Notes: a model not told the origin generated them from the sequence alone. A stretch of DNA of 64,000 nucleotides from Earliella scabrosa (GCA_022605405.1 JABYQQ010000007.1:2108001-2172000), one strand, 5' to 3'. Shown: positions 11,484 to 25,032, counted from the first letter of the stretch. Made by a program: numbers and translations.

Positions 11484-11522
11484 GATAGCCCAGGGGATCC
11501 TATTTATCGCCCCAAGATTATC
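11484..11522. promoter_or_regulatory. Cluster of three GATA cores upstream of hapX
   Basis: GATA occurs on the plus strand at 11484-11487 and on the minus strand at 11505-11508 and 11519-11522, about 145-180 nt before the hapX start. In ascomycetes hapX is repressed by a GATA factor (SreA; Urbs1-like in smuts). The core is short and occurs by chance, so binding is inference. Confidence 0.35.
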
Positions 11523-14500
11523 GCGGGCGCCTCGGGATCTAGATCCTGCCCGGTACGCGCCGTGTCTGGGCATGCCCAAAGCGGGCAGCGAGGACGCAAC
11601 TGGACGCCGACCGTCTCCTGCTGGGCGCGCGCTGCCACTCTCCCTCGCTCGCCTCCACCTGCTCGTGCTCGCGGCCCTTCGCGACTTCGTGAGTCTCTTT
11701 TCCCAGCTTCGAGCCTCGCGCAGCTTCTCAATACGCCCTTTTCTGTCCCGAACGGCTTGGCGGGGCCGTGTCGCTTCTGCGCTCCCGTGCCCAGCAGACG
11801 GACGCGCAGCACGTGCCCGCGGTGACGCTTACGCGACAGACGGGATCGAGGAGAAGGCCAGGGTGTCGCCGGTTGTGGTGGGTGCGACGGTGCGCCAGAT
11901 GCCAGCTGGATCCCTCCTCCCGCGCCCTCCGCAATTCGGAATTCGCTGTGGAGATGACGCCCAGTCTCGTCCACGCTGCGCCTTTGCTCCGACCTCCCGT
12001 GGAAAGCTTTCCAAACTGCGTCTCCAGACAGCAATTCCGAATTCTCTCAGTGCTTCCGCATGCCCCCTCCTCCATCTCTGATCCCTCCCGACAGTTCTTT
12101 GATACGACACGACACCATTTTCCACCTCTCAACCAGCCGACCCCGGGTGCCCAATTCCAGTTATTCCCTTGCCTCCTCCGGCTGTCATTTGTCGTCCGCA
12201 TCCAGCCTGTCCAACGTCCCGGCCGGCGACCTGTTACCACACACCCCGCTTACCCTGACTCGTAACAGCATTGCCTACGGTTGTTCGGCCCCTACTTATC
12301 AATCGACTGAAACGGACGCACTCTTCACGTTCCCCAAGGGGTTGTCTCACCGCAACCCTATCCGAATGGGCATTCATTCCTGCTCTATTCTGGCCGGCGG
12401 TGAACACATTCAGTATACAACCTCCAAACATCCCAAGGCACATGAAGGTGAAGACTCGGACAGGCGACGATCATCACACCAATTGGAAGGCGTTCCGAGC
12501 CCGTGACAACCGGCCTGTTTGACCCCACGCGCTCAAGATAATAATCGTAGCTGGGATCTTCTGTGTCTACCGGTCTCGATATCGCGGACGTCCGAGGCGC
12601 ACAAAGCACCGTGTGTATCTCTCCGAACCGACGGTTGTCGCAAGCGCTGATTGTTGGGAATTGTGACATCCTCGCACCGTGATACTCGACCTTCTAGGGG
12701 GGAGAAGCATATCGTAGGCTTGCCGCAGAGCAGTCTCTCCATGCCCCGCCCCGGCTCGTCTTGCCGTCATCGGGTCCTCACATATTTTTAGGAGGACAGT
12801 CCGGCCAACATGACGTCAAAAATATTTCTATTTGCCGACTCGCTGCTCTGCGCTGTCGCTGTCGCTGTCACTCACAAAGTGTCTATGGCCATAGATCTTC
12901 TGGCGCAGGACGGCATGACTCGGCGGATTTCTCGCCAGTCCGCCGAATTGGTCCTACCCTGGATTCGTCCCACCGCTTCCGCTAGACCGTGAAACTCTAC
13001 ATGCTTAGCAATGCCCTCAGCGTTGCCACTGGTCGGCAGTATGTTGATACGGGACGAGCTGAGCGACTGATAGCACAGCTTCCGGAACCCGAGCAAACAT
13101 GGTGCATGTGTGGGTTATCTACATCTTCCATATACAGCTCTACGGACACTGAATCATATGCAGATCACCGCCCATGGCACCGTGCATCCAAGGTGGGAAC
13201 ACGTTCAGAGGAGATTGAGCTATCGCCCCACTTTCTGGCCTCTGCTAGAGATGTTCTATCGCAGCGGAGCCGTATGGGGTACGTACGCCCTTCTAGCGTG
13301 GCATATGGACGTCTCGTCTACATGATGCAACGTCTCCCGAACGGTTCTGCGAGATGCCCCTGCTTCGACCAATTACTCGTGAGTGGCACTGAGTGCACGG
13401 TTTCTACCTGCTTACAAGCGGTTGAATATGCATCTGATCCCGGTACCTTTTGGTTATATGAAAACCCGAGTACCAGGTGCGCGGAGAGCCAAAAAAACAC
13501 ACGCACCCCCCATTGGGGATGTCGCACGCCGCCCTGGACGAATGGATCGTACCCGCATCCGCGGTGCCTCATGCACATTTTGGAGTCCCGAGTTCCATTC
13601 GCTACGTTCGAGAGGTGGAAGACACAAAGATGCCAAGCCCGTATCCCTCCGGTCGTCCATTGTACTTTCTGAACCGTGGAGCAAGTTTCTAGTAAGCATT
13701 CCCTGCTTCCTCGCTCTCAGTCACCTGCAGGATCCGAACCTATCGTTATCCAACATGAGCGGGCCCGCCCAATTCCACGCGATGATACTTGGCTTCGTAA
13801 CAAGCGAACGCGGCATTTCCCTGAACATGCCAGGGAAGTTACTGTTTACGATGAGAAAGAAGCCGCGGTGGTCATGTTGTCGACACCTTGTTATCACTGT
13901 TCTCATGGTGGATTTTCACACGATGGCCTAACGCACCAACAAACATCGCCGTATCGTGTGCGTTGCCCATCTACAGCCCGGAGCATACGAAGAGGGCTCC
14001 TTCGAGAGTGGACTTCGATATTATGCCCTCCCGCACCGGTGGATCGTATTCCGGGTGTAATCCGCAGCCGTACGGTATGGAGTAGAAAACGAGGTATTGA
14101 CGCCACAAGGACAGGTCTGGTGATCACATCAATGCCTAATTCCATAACTTGTCATTGGCCGGCGTTGACAATCAAGCATTGTGATGAGCGCGGAGCAGCG
14201 AGGACGGTGGCGTGTCCACATGCAGGCGTTCAGTACCACGCTATGACATGGTATGTCGCACATTTATTCACCCCAGGCTGTTTGCTTGACAGCGCGTCCC
14301 GTCGAACGTCAGCCCCAGTGCACGTCGGCGATCCGGACGAGGTACATGAGCGAGGGTGCTGTTCAAGAGTGCACATCGGTTATGTACTCCTGACAGCACG
14401 CACACATACAGTATTGTGCGCTTGGCGATGGACATAGAGCGGGGACAAAATCCTTCCGACAAGTACGTTGGTGTTGCTAATGGGCATATCAGCATCAAAA

Positions 14501-15213
14501 TTCCCAATGAGCTAATGTTCGTCCTTAACGTCAGTTGAATGGGCCTTCTCGCTCTCCGACGCCATCCACGCCCGTGTCTCTCCGCGCTCGTGTGCCTGCT
14601 GCTCGACAGGTCTTCTCCCGACCGATCGCGGCCGCATCCTGACGGGTGTTCGGGTGTTAACGCAGGCCGCCAAGTCGATTGTCGCTGTCGGACGCCGTCG
14701 CTGCGGCTACGATGCTGCATTGCATCGCCCGGCGCTACCCGCGCTCTGCATACCATCTCCGAGTCGGTTGGGGCAAGTAAGTTTGCTTGCCGCTCCGAGC
14801 AGGAGCGCACGACCGGTAAAGTTCGTACCTCGCGCCCGCCTCGAGCTCGACGACTGCACGCCCTTGCTCACGGCATGTCGACTCGGCTCGCACTGCCGGC
14901 ATCTCCTCACGTGTGGTTTCCCGGAATAGCACACCCTGTACTCACGCATGCCCGCTAGAATCCCACAGCAGTCAAGACTCAACCCGCCCCGTGCCCGCCC
15001 CCGCCTGCTCCTTCAGCCCTTTGGGGTGAGCCATCGCACACACGTGCGCAGCACCACCGCGCCATTGGGGGCGTCGAGGACTGCAGGAGGAGCGAGGTCC
15101 TTATCCATCTGTAGGGTTTGATCTCGGAGCGTCCGCTGAGTTCGGTGTAGGGATCATAAAGATCAACTCGGGTCCCGGACTGTCGTCGAGCATCCTGTCT
15201 CCCTACGCCCACC
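11523..15213. other. Long intergenic region of 3.7 kb, no gene recognised
   Basis: The region holds the promoters of hapX (left end) and of the MFS transporter (right end). Open frames up to about 250 codons exist, for example 12989-13672 and 13676-14437. They overlap frames on both strands, lack protein-family motifs and show no codon preference I can see. No transposon ends, tRNA or rRNA genes were found. An unrecognised lineage-specific gene or long noncoding transcript cannot be excluded. Confidence 0.4.
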
Positions 15214-17766
15214 ATGTCCTCTCCGGCCGTGCCTGCCAAAAGTGCCGATGCGAGTGTTGGAGTCGTTCCGTATGAAGGTGGCGAAATAAAGGATGACCAG
15301 AAGCTTGCGACTCCACGGACGGCCCAGAGCCGCAAGGCGCAACTGAGTGCGTACATGACAATTGCCGCCGCGGCCTTCGGGCTGATCTCAGATGGGTGTA
15401 CGTCCAAAGTTTGCGTTTTCGCGGAGAGCGAACATTAATCCGATTTTCTCCAGACCAGAACAATCTCATGACGATGACGAATGTCAGCGAGCCCCGCACT
15501 CAGCGCGTGTTTCAGGAAGAAGTGTGGTGGTCCTAATGAGATCTCTATCCCAGGTCGTTTTCAAGAAACTCTATCCCGCCGAGTACACCGCGGACGTGTC
15601 AACCCGTGTGTCCAACGCGCTGCTTGTCGGTAAGCGCCGCTGCGTCTGGAAGAGCGTCGGCGGGTAATGAAACCCTTCATGCTTCTTCCCAGGTGCGGTA
15701 CTTGGCCAAGTCTCGGTCGGCCTTCTCTGCGACAGGATCGGGCGGAAGGCGGCGCTCGTTGCCACCACACTGCTCATCGTCATTGGCGCGACCCTGGGGA
15801 CGGCCGCGCACGGCGCCCATGGCAGCGTGCAGGGTCTGTTCTGGTTCTTGACCGTTGCCAGAGGAATAACGGGTGTGGTCAGTAAATGACGGCTTGGCAG
15901 ACATTCGTACAATCGTGTTCATTCGTGACATCCCCAGGGAGTTGGCGGCGAGTATCCCGCCTCGTCGACCAGCGCGAGCGAGGCTGCCAATGAGAAAATG
16001 CTCAAACAACGGGGCCCGGGTACGAGTTTCGTGAATTCCATAAGGCTGCGCGATCATTCACATCGAATATATGCAGTGTTCATCATGGTCACAAACTTTG
16101 TGCTCAGCGTACGTCCCAGCGGATACGGTTGGCTTTGTCATGGTCCGCTCGCTGACGGACCGCCTAGTTCGGCGGACCCCTGGCTGTGTCCGTGTTCCTC
16201 ATCGTCCTGTCCATCGCCGGCGAAAATCATCTGCCCACTGTTTGGCGCGTGTGCTTCGGTATCGGAGTCGTTCTGCCGCTTACAGTCTTCTACTTCCGGA
16301 TCCGGATGCTCACCACCGAGCTGTAAGTACGTCCACGTCTGTGCGACTGCCCGGTCGAGGCTGACTGCGCTTTCTCGGGAAGCTTCCGGAAGGGCGCAAT
16401 CAAGAGTGAGTCTCTGTTTCCACGGTGGGGTACAGAAGTTCACGCAGTTTACAGAGCGTGTGCCATACGGGCTCGTGCTCAAGCGTTATTGGCGACCACT
16501 CATCGGTACCTGTGGGGCCTGGTGAGTCTTGTTCGATTGACAATGCTTGGCAGGTCGCTGAGAGAAAGTCTAATAGGTTCCTGTACGACTTCGTGAGGAA
16601 GACCGTGTGCCGCTTGTGGTTGCTTCTCATTGAATTCGGAATTCAGGTCACATTCCCCAACGGCGTGTTTTCCGGCACGATCATCTCCAGCGTGATCAAG
16701 GACGGCGACATCAAGCAGACGGCGGAGTGGCAACTGCTGCTGGGTGCCATCGCCCTGCCTGGTACGTGACATTGCGCATGCAACCCTTGACGTCAACTTA
16801 CTGTGCACAGGTGTGTTTGTCGGCGCGCTCTTGTGCAACCCGCTGGGCAGACGGAACACTGTACGTGCAGTAGTTACGATGGTGCATCCGCAATTCCGAA
16901 TACCTCGTGTTCCAGATGATTCTTGGCTTCAGCGGCTACCTCGTCTTCGGTGAGTTCTCGCTTCCCGTGACTTTCGCGCAGTGGCCCACTAGAATGCCGG
17001 CTGAGCCTGGAATAGGTCTGATCATCGGCTGTGCGTACGACAAGATCACCAAGATCATTCCGCTTTTCGTCATTTTGTATGTGCACTTCTGCGGTCTTGG
17101 CCTGGAATGTTCCTCACCGGCTATTTTAGCTACGGACTCATGCAGTCCTTCGGCAACCTAGTAACTGCGTTAAGTCCTCTAGACCGCGATCCGCATGCTA
17201 ACCGTAGCATCGCTAGGGCCCGGGTGATATGCTCGGACTGGTCAGCGCCGAGTGAGTTACTCAACGCCCACTATATCAAGAGCTCCTGTGCTAATATTGT
17301 ACCCGCAGGTCGTTCGCGACCCCGGTGCGGTACGTTGTTCACACCAGACTCATCGACGCATGACGTATACGTCGCTCATTGTTTCGTTAAGCGGGACGTG
17401 TTACGGACTGTCGGCCGCTATCGGAAAGACCGGTGCTGCAGTCGGCACACAGGCGTTCACCCCGATCCAGGTCAACCTGGGCAAGAAGTCAGTGGCCCGT
17501 CTCGACCCTGTCGAACATGTCTAACCTTGATATGCGTCTGCCCCAGGTGGACGTTCATCATCGCTGCTATCTGCGGTGTAACCGGAATATTGGTCACCTA
17601 CTTCTTTGTGCCGGATATGACTGGCGTGGACCTGGCGGAGGAGGACGAGAAGTTCATGAAGTACCTCGCGGATCATGGTTGGGAGGGTGAGGTCGGCGAC
17701 GACTCGGACGGCCTCATAGATGACAGCTCGTCCAGCAACTCGATGGTCGACGAGAAGAAGGTTTAG
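15214..17766 (+). CDS. GIT1-type MFS transporter (glycerophosphodiester/phosphate symporter family)
   Basis: Major facilitator in the phosphate:H+ symporter branch, closest to yeast Git1, which imports glycerophosphoinositol and glycerophosphocholine. The start has an ACCATG context. About 19 exons rebuild a continuous protein: the opening helix with AAAAFGLISDG, DRIGRKAALVATTLL (the MFS signature between helices 2 and 3), GVGGEYPASSTSASE, VTNFVLSFGGPLAVS, RYWRPLIGTCGAWFLYDF, VTFPNGVFSG, GFSGYLVFG, YGLMQSFGNLGPGDM, SFATPVRGTCYGLSAAIG and GAAVGTQAFTPIQ. The C-terminus is acidic and cytosolic. Several exons are very small, for example 16 nt at 16577-16592 and 23 nt at 16383-16405. No frame break remains after splicing, so the gene seems functional. 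The exact substrate is inference from the family. Confidence 0.85.
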
Positions 17767-18066
17767 GCCGTCACGGTGTGCAGTAGTGCTAGTAGCACAT
17801 GGCACTTCCCTCAGCCCCCCTAAAGATGGACTTACGAATACTTGACGACTCGATGACATTCCTTTATTTCTTGTCCACGAGAATGGATTGTACGCGAGTG
17901 TTAGTCTCATGACAGGTACGAGCACTGCCAGTGTGTCGGGATGTGTGTGTGTAGACGCCCATAGTGTGCTTAGGCGCCGCGGAGGAAAAAGTCGCGCTAG
18001 CGCTGTGGCTGCAGTCTCGCGGTGCGCGTCACCGACACTCTTCGGTCGACCTCCTCTGTGCTGTTC

Positions 18067-20863
18067 ATGTCCGCACTGCTCCTCCGCCAGACTAGACTCG
18101 CGCAACCTCTCTCAGTAGCTCGTTGCTCTGTGCTACGATGTCGCCGCTACGCTACAGCCGCAGTGCAACCACGTCATGAACTGGAACAGCAGGAGCCTAC
18201 CCCGGTCGCCGGACCAAGTCGTGCGGACGCGTCCTCCGCGCCGCGCATACAAGCCTCGCACCAGGCTGAAGAGAGCCCAACTGTCTTCTCACGTGTGGAG
18301 ACATATATAGCCAATTCCAATGCCTCTGGTATCCCGCCGACGCTGGAAGACCTCGAGAGTTGCAAGCCTGTGGAACGTCCCCCAATCCACTCACCGAAGT
18401 ATGTGAAGGAGTATAACGAGCAGGTCAGCTCTCTATGCCGGGCTTTCACCAAGGAGCAACTACGCAAGTTCCTGGTGGAAGCATTGGGCACGAGTAGGCA
18501 TTGCGCGACGAACAGGAAGAAGGCCGAGTATGCCGAGTCCATCCTTGAACAGTTGTGGAAATGGCCTACACTTAGTGAGATTGAGAAGGCAAAACGGGAA
18601 AGGACGGAGGTCATCACCAAAAGTGAGTTCCCTTTGCCTTTTAGGTTGCCTGCGAAACTGAGAGCACGCCAAGTGCTACCCATGAAGGCGAGCGACCTGT
18701 TCTTGATCCTGGGCAGAGGTGTGTGTTCTTGCAACCTCTAGAGTACATCACCATCCTCAAGTGCCCAAAGATGGCACGGACCTCCTGCGCATGTCTCAAG
18801 ACTATGACGTGCATATATCACTACGCCAGAAACCTATGGCTCTTCGGGTGGAAGGCACTCGGGCTGCAGTGAGGCAACTCACAGAACACGTCTTGGAAAC
18901 CAAACAGGTACGACAAATTGCTATTTGCTCTCGCGCATACTCAAGGTTCCAACTGTAGGCGTTTACTGAAGAGGTGTTCGAACTACCTATCCACGCGCCT
19001 ATTCCACCAGACATGGTCCAACGCATATCTCGGCTAGCCCAAGCGTACCTTGAGAACGTACCTTCTTCACCTGGCCAAGTACGCTCATTTCACGCCAGAG
19101 ATGTCCGAGACTCTCATACGTTTCTAGATTCGTGTTTTCGCGAAGGATGCACATGCCTTGGCAGCCGCGAAACGACTGGCGAGCAGAGCAATCCACGAGG
19201 TTTGTGTTGGCTCCTCTCAAGATCGTGATGGCACTCAGACTATGCATAGATTGAAGAGAACTCGCATACGCCAGTACTGACGCATCTACCGGCGGGCACG
19301 GCTGCTCACCAGTCAGAACCGTTGGTGCTGTACCCTCATGCATATGCGTTCTACCCCTACATTTCCCCGCGACCGTTACCCATCATTATGAACACGAGTG
19401 GAGCTTTCCGTCTTCGTCGTGTCGGTGAATGGCTCAAGTCGGGCTACCAAGAGGATATTGATAGCACTGGTGGTTTGGCCTCTGAAAAGGGTCACATTCT
19501 CACGGAATCTGAGTACGCCAACGAATACATGCTTCTTTCTTAACCTCTCGATTGACAATGACCCACAGGGAATCAATACGGCTCAGAGATGCTATGCTGC
19601 ATGCCCTGCCGGGTGCAGAGACGTCGCCTATAGTGGTGAAAGCATCGTAAGCGTCCATATGTATGGGCGTCTAACCCCCGCTAACCAGCTAACCATCCAG
19701 TCTTGGCCATATGTTGCTCACACGGATTACCCAGGACCAACGAGCGACACTTGTACCGCCACTCACAGGGGACCACCCCTTCGGCAAGATAAGGAAATGG
19801 ATTGCCAGCAACCCTGTGAAGATGTCGTTCGTGCCAGAGTAAGCGTATACCATCAATTGCGTGCTCAGTTCTCGTTATGACGTGCCTCACTAGCCTGCCC
19901 CTGCCGCTGCTAAACACTGCGCCGGAACACCAACAAGTGTTTCACAGGCTAGTCTATCACTCGATATCGTCGCAACCGCACACTCTAGACTCTCGGGTGC
20001 CGACATATCTGCGGAAGGTAATCTCGTTCGAGGCGACCTTGGCCTTTCCGGATGTTGCCAAGCCAGCCAATGCCGACTCCGAGCAAGACCTCCTCGAAGA
20101 CGCTGATGAGGAAGAACCTTCGCCAGATGAGAAGGCTGAACCCTCGGTCCTGGAGGTGTCTGAAGCCCGATGTTCCACCGGTGTTCAAGCAGACTTGAAC
20201 CTTTTGATGCCCGACCGGTACGATCCTCTCTTCGATCTCGGACTTAGTGCTTATGCATTCCGCATCCAATCTGACGCTAGGCCCATGGATTTGCAATTAA
20301 CGGTGGAGAGCACATCTGATCTCTCGCCAGCACAGCAGCCCTCCGAGCTCGTCGAGTACTGCCGACAGCTCCGCGCTTTGTGCGTTCTTCAGGCACCTGC
20401 CATATCCGTGCTTGCTCGCTGATCGTTTACTGATCTGTGTAGCTTGAGTGGCTCGGAAGAGCAATCCACGCAGCCCACACCGCCCTTCTTCCTCGAGCAT
20501 GATGGAGAGAAGTACCTCCTGCACTCGAACGTCAGTGTCAGACAGAGCATCGAACACGTCAAGGACTCTGGTCTGCCGTCTCTGCGGGACTCATCGGAGC
20601 AAAAGGAGGGAGTGACGCGCGCTCTCTGCGAGAGTTCCTTGGACCTGGAAAGCAACCAGAAATCCATGCATTGTCAGGTAGGCAACCGCCTTCAGCGAAC
20701 CCATCCGTTCTTGACACTGTTGTCTCTTTAGGTCACCTGCCAGGATCCTTCAGATGATGAATGTTGGAGACGTTTCCTGGAGGACTGCGACAGGCTCTCG
20801 CTGTTGACCCTGAAGTCCACTGGTGCCGCACCTCTCTTGGACAGCAACAACGCATTCATCTAG
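18067..20863 (+). CDS. SLS1-like mitochondrial inner-membrane regulator (IMR domain)
   Basis: Yeast Sls1 is an inner-membrane protein coordinating mitochondrial transcription and translation. The protein starts with an Arg-rich presequence (LLLRQTRLAQPLSVAR). It continues with KEQLRKFLVEALG and NRKKAEYAESILEQLWKW, which match the helical start of the IMR region, then a KH-like stretch LFLILGRDGTDLLRMSQDYD rebuilt across a splice. A second such segment reads IRVFAKDAHALAAAKRLASR. Later exons give LVLYPHAYAFYPYISPRPLP, an acidic insert near 20080-20150, and the C-terminal GEKYLLHSNVSVRQSIEH. About ten introns are needed; all tested junctions keep frame. Stop at 20861-20863. Function is from family resemblance; divergence from the yeast protein is high. 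Confidence 0.7.
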
Positions 20864-20981
20864 AGTTACACATATCTGCTTGTATAATCTAGGATATCAT
20901 CGTATAATACAGAGCACATTCTCATGAGTGAGCGGTAGGATGCAAGGGAAGAAACATGTCCAGCAGAGACCCGAGACGGAA

Positions 20982-23900
20982 TCATGTCCGCTTGCGCTTC
21001 TTGGTCGCCTTTTCCCTCCGTTTCTGAGCACGGACCTATACACACATGTGAGCCTCGCTGTACCGCAAAGGGAATGGGATAGAATCTGGACAGACCTCTT
21101 TCTTCATCCGGGAGTCAACCATCACATAGCGACCCTTAACGCCTTTCGGCCGTCCCTTGAGTCCCTTGTGTGCACCCTTCGCAACGACGACCTTGATCTC
21201 CTTCCGCTTCTTCGTCGTCTTCATGCCCTTCTCCATGAGCTTCTCAATCTGCTTCGCCTTCTCCCTCTCCGTCATGTCCGACGTCTCGTTCACGCCCTCG
21301 GCCTTCTTCATCGCCTTCTCAAGCTGCTGAGCTGCCTTCAGCTTCTTGCGAGCCTTAGCTTCGGCGATCTTCTTGATTGGCCGCGCGTCGAGAGCCCGCA
21401 TCTTGGCGCGAAGAGCGGCGACAGCCTCTTTAGTGATTGGGATATTCGACTTGTAGTGTTTCGCCTCGTCATCAAGGAACCAGGAGGGAAGACCATCTTT
21501 CGCGTTGAGCGAGTACCGGTTGAAGCCCTCATTGATGAGCTCTGTACGGGTCTTTTGTCGATTTACAAGCTGCTGGGCGAGAGTCACTGCTTCTGCGGTG
21601 ATGAGCCCTTGTTCTGGTGAGAAACCGAGTCAGTATGATTGGTATGCTGCAAGAGGGGGGTTCGTTACTTTGTATCCGGGCTTGTTTGGCCTCGTCCTCG
21701 TTCTCGCCGTCGACATCCCACATCTCTATGTCGCCATCAGCATCCTGCGGGACGACCTCGAAGTCATCGTAGTCGTCATCGTTAGATGCAGCCTGATCGC
21801 ACACACCGATGTTAGCGCATGACATGCAACAAAAGGGAACACCACTCTGACCTGGTCATCTTCGTCTTCGTATTCATCCTCCTCATCCTCCTCACTACTC
21901 TCCTCCTCTTCGTCCTCGTCGTCCTCAACCGCCGCATCCACCCCCGCGAACATATCCTGATCGAACCAGAGCTGAGCGGAACGGCTCAACGACGCACCCG
22001 CCTTCGGCTCGTCAATCCGAGCGACTGTTCGTGCCTTCTTGCTCTTCGACGCGCCCTCGGCCGGACCGTCTGCACGTCTCCGCTTCTTGCCCCCGACCCG
22101 CGCATCCTCCTCGGCCTCGCTCTCATCGCTCGAGTCGTCGTCGCTCGAGTCATCCTCGCCTACCCGCGCCTTTGCCCGCTGGACCTTGTCGTACCCACCC
22201 TCCGCATCACTGTCTTCATCGCTGCTGTCGCCCTTACTGAGCCCATGGAACTCCTCCCGCGCCTTGCTGTTCTTGAGCGACTCCTTGACTTTGTACTTCG
22301 CGTCCCGTTCCTTGAGGTGCTCCTGGTACGCGTCGTACATGCCGTCCAGCTCCGCCTCGAGTCCTGCCAGCTTCCGCTCACGCTCCTCTTCAGAGTCGAG
22401 GAGCTCGTCCTCATCGTCCTCCTCCGCCTCCTCTTCGACGGCCTCCTCGTCAGAGTCATCGATGCCAGCTCCAGCACGCTTGCCGACGAGGGCTTTCGTA
22501 CCCTCATCGAGGTCGAACATGTCGTCCTGGCCACCAAGGGCGGCATCCGACTGCTCCATACCGATGTCCATGGGTGCGGTCATGCGCAACTGCATGCGCT
22601 GGATGGTGCGGGCCTTGATTTCGTTGGCTCGTCTTCGCTCGCGTTTTGCACGCGCCGCTGCCTCTGCGTTCAGACGCTCCAACTAGGAGGCAATGTTAGC
22701 ACGTCTATCACAGCGTATATATAACAAGGCTTGAATACCTCTCGTTGGATCTGCTCCTCCTCATCTTCCTCTTCCACGACCTCGACCGTCTCTGTCAGTT
22801 CCTCGGTTGGCTTCGTCTTGACTTCGAGACCGATCTAGTAGGAACTTCAGATATATGCGGGACAATTGGTATGACGAGGTACCAACCTCCTCGCGAAGAG
22901 CCGTTCGCCACCTGAGGAGTGCCTTGAAGTCGCCCTTACCCAGAACCTTCAGATCCTCGCAGTTGGCCTTCACGTCCGAGGTCGTAATCTCAAGCTTCAA
23001 CCACTCCTTCTCCTCATCGGTCTTGAACGTGATCTTGTTGTACGTCCCGAGGAACGCGACCGGGTCCGGGCCCCTGATAAAGTCTGCTGCACCAGCCTCC
23101 TTGTAGAGAGTGTAGTCGCCGTCCGCATAACCATCGCGCTGCCTGCGCTTCTTGTCCGGCTGGAAAACGTTCGCCTGCGCGTTCTTTGCCATGATGCCCG
23201 CCTGCTCGTCCGCGGGCACAGACGCAGTCAGCTCCTTGAACACATGCCGCGGGTCAAAGAACTTGGGGTCGATGTGCTTCGGCGCGAGGAACTCGCGGCA
23301 AACGACGAAGATCTCAGCCGAGACGTTACGGGACGAGGGAGGCTTCGTCGCCTCGACCTTGGCAAAGAGCTGGTTAAAGACCCAGATGAGGTTGTTGTAG
23401 TCGGCGGAGCGGAAGACCTTGGTAACGAACGTGCCGCCCTTGATGAGGAACTCGGCGGCGAGCTTGAGACTCATGAGCACGAGCTCGGACTGGCTGTACG
23501 CGTCCTGCACCCAGGCGGTACCGACGTTGGGCGCACCGTCGTGCAGGACGACGTCAGCCTTCCAGTCCTTCAGCTCGTTCCGGATGAGGTTCCGACATTG
23601 AGTAGTTGTGATGTCGGAGGCAAATGTGACAACGCGGGGGATAGGTTTGATGGGAACCAGGTCAACGCCTGCAGGGCATTGCAGAACGTTGAGAGAGGGA
23701 CCAGAGGGACCATATAGGCATAACGCACCGACTATAACGCTGTTCGTAGGCATGTACTTGCTCGCAACCTGCAGCCAACCACCAGGAGCAGCGCACAGAT
23801 CTATGCAACATCTCGCGGACTCCAGGAACGAGTATTTCTTGTTGAGCTGAATGAGCTTGAAGGCAGAACGGGCACGGTAGCCTTGCTCCCTGGTCGGAGG

Positions 23901-24000
23901 CTTAGTCTCTGATCAATTAAGTGTATGGAGTTACCTACTTTGCAAGCTTGTAGTACTTGTCAAGGCGACCCTTTCCTGTCTTCTTTTGTGCCTTTCCCAT
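20982..24000 (-). CDS. SPB1: SPB1, nucleolar AdoMet-dependent rRNA 2'-O-methyltransferase
   Basis: Spb1 methylates 25S rRNA in the ribosomal A loop during 60S assembly. The N-terminus [20 protein letters not shown] is typical. The FtsJ fold follows with [15 protein letters not shown] (AdoMet site), [18 protein letters not shown] and [18 protein letters not shown], keeping catalytic Asp and Lys. Next come the middle domain ([18 protein letters not shown]), long acidic low-complexity segments (about 21870-22480), and the Spb1_C domain with Lys-rich helices and [17 protein letters not shown]. The last exon encodes [17 protein letters not shown] before the stop at 20982-20984. An intron between VIVG and VDLVPIKP (GTGCGT...CTGCAG) restores the usual join. 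The gene is tail-to-tail with the SLS1-like gene, 118 nt apart. Confidence 0.93.
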
Positions 24001-25032
24001 GGCTGCAGCAGGACGGAGTACCGTAGATGGACGTCGAGGACCGGGGTGGTACAACTGGGCGCCTAGCAAAAATCCTTGATCGCTGCTTAGACGCTTAGAC
24101 GAACCACGTGGCTTGACCCTTGCCAGATCGGGAACTCAACGCCTACGAGTAAGCGCCGCGGCTGCCAACCAACCTTGACTCCTTCCGACCGAGAGAGAGA
24201 TCTTAAGCGTACTGCGCGTCTCCGTAGACATCTTGATTCACGAATATGATTAGCATTCAGCTCAGGCGTGACGGTATGTATCATACGAAATCCGAGTCGT
24301 CGTGACAACTTCAGCAATGATCTGTGTTGGAAGTCGACGTACTACCCTTGGCTGATCTTTGCAATTCGTCAGAAGTACAGACTCATGTTATGGGCATAGT
24401 CGAACACTCGAGCAACAGCGACAGAGTGAGGACTCTACAAGATGGTGCTGACGCAACCGAAGCCAGGGTGCAGACTGCCCAAACCCACTCCGCTGCGTTT
24501 GCGTACATAGGTGGTCCAGGTGACAGCGGAGTCGACGTCAGGTGTGAGGTCCTTCAGAAGGTGTCTTCCCTGCGGCCTGAACAGTGCCGATGCCGATGTC
24601 TAACTCAGATTGATAGCATCCTGGGGCGTCGTTGACCCGGGCGTTGGTGCGAGGGCGCACCCTGCCGAGTGGGGTTGCATTATCTCCGCACAAATCTAGC
24701 CACAAGACACCTTGATGGATCCTCCTGCACCACCAACAGGATCTGAATGCTGTGCTGTGTGAACTGCTGGTTGTTGTGTATGCACGGTCGAGAAGAACAG
24801 GTTACATCTCAAGCTTGTACACCTGCTAGGTACAGATAGAAGTAGTATTCGTGCAAAGCAGACGAGTGCTGATAACGGTGGGCATGTGTCTTTCAAGGGG
24901 AGTGATATAGAGGTGTTTCGCGGTATGTCTGAATCAAGCGAGAAGCAGTAACACGTAACTGGAGGACCAGGCATCTAGGGCAATTATACACAAGATCAAG
25001 AACTTGAAGAACGCGAGGATTCCGGCGATTGG
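24001..25032. other. Intergenic region of 1.0 kb, no gene seen
   Basis: It lies upstream of SPB1 and downstream of the BTB gene, both on the minus strand. It contains only short overlapping open frames without motifs. It probably holds the SPB1 promoter and the BTB 3' untranslated region. Confidence 0.45.

Noticed and set aside
12989..14437. Two plus-strand frames of 227 and 253 codons as genes
   Set aside because: No ordered hydrophobic or repeat pattern, no family motif, overlapping frames on both strands; typical chance frames in GC-rich DNA.
21819..22724. A 301-codon plus-strand frame rich in Leu and Val
   Set aside because: It is the antisense of the acidic low-complexity part of SPB1.
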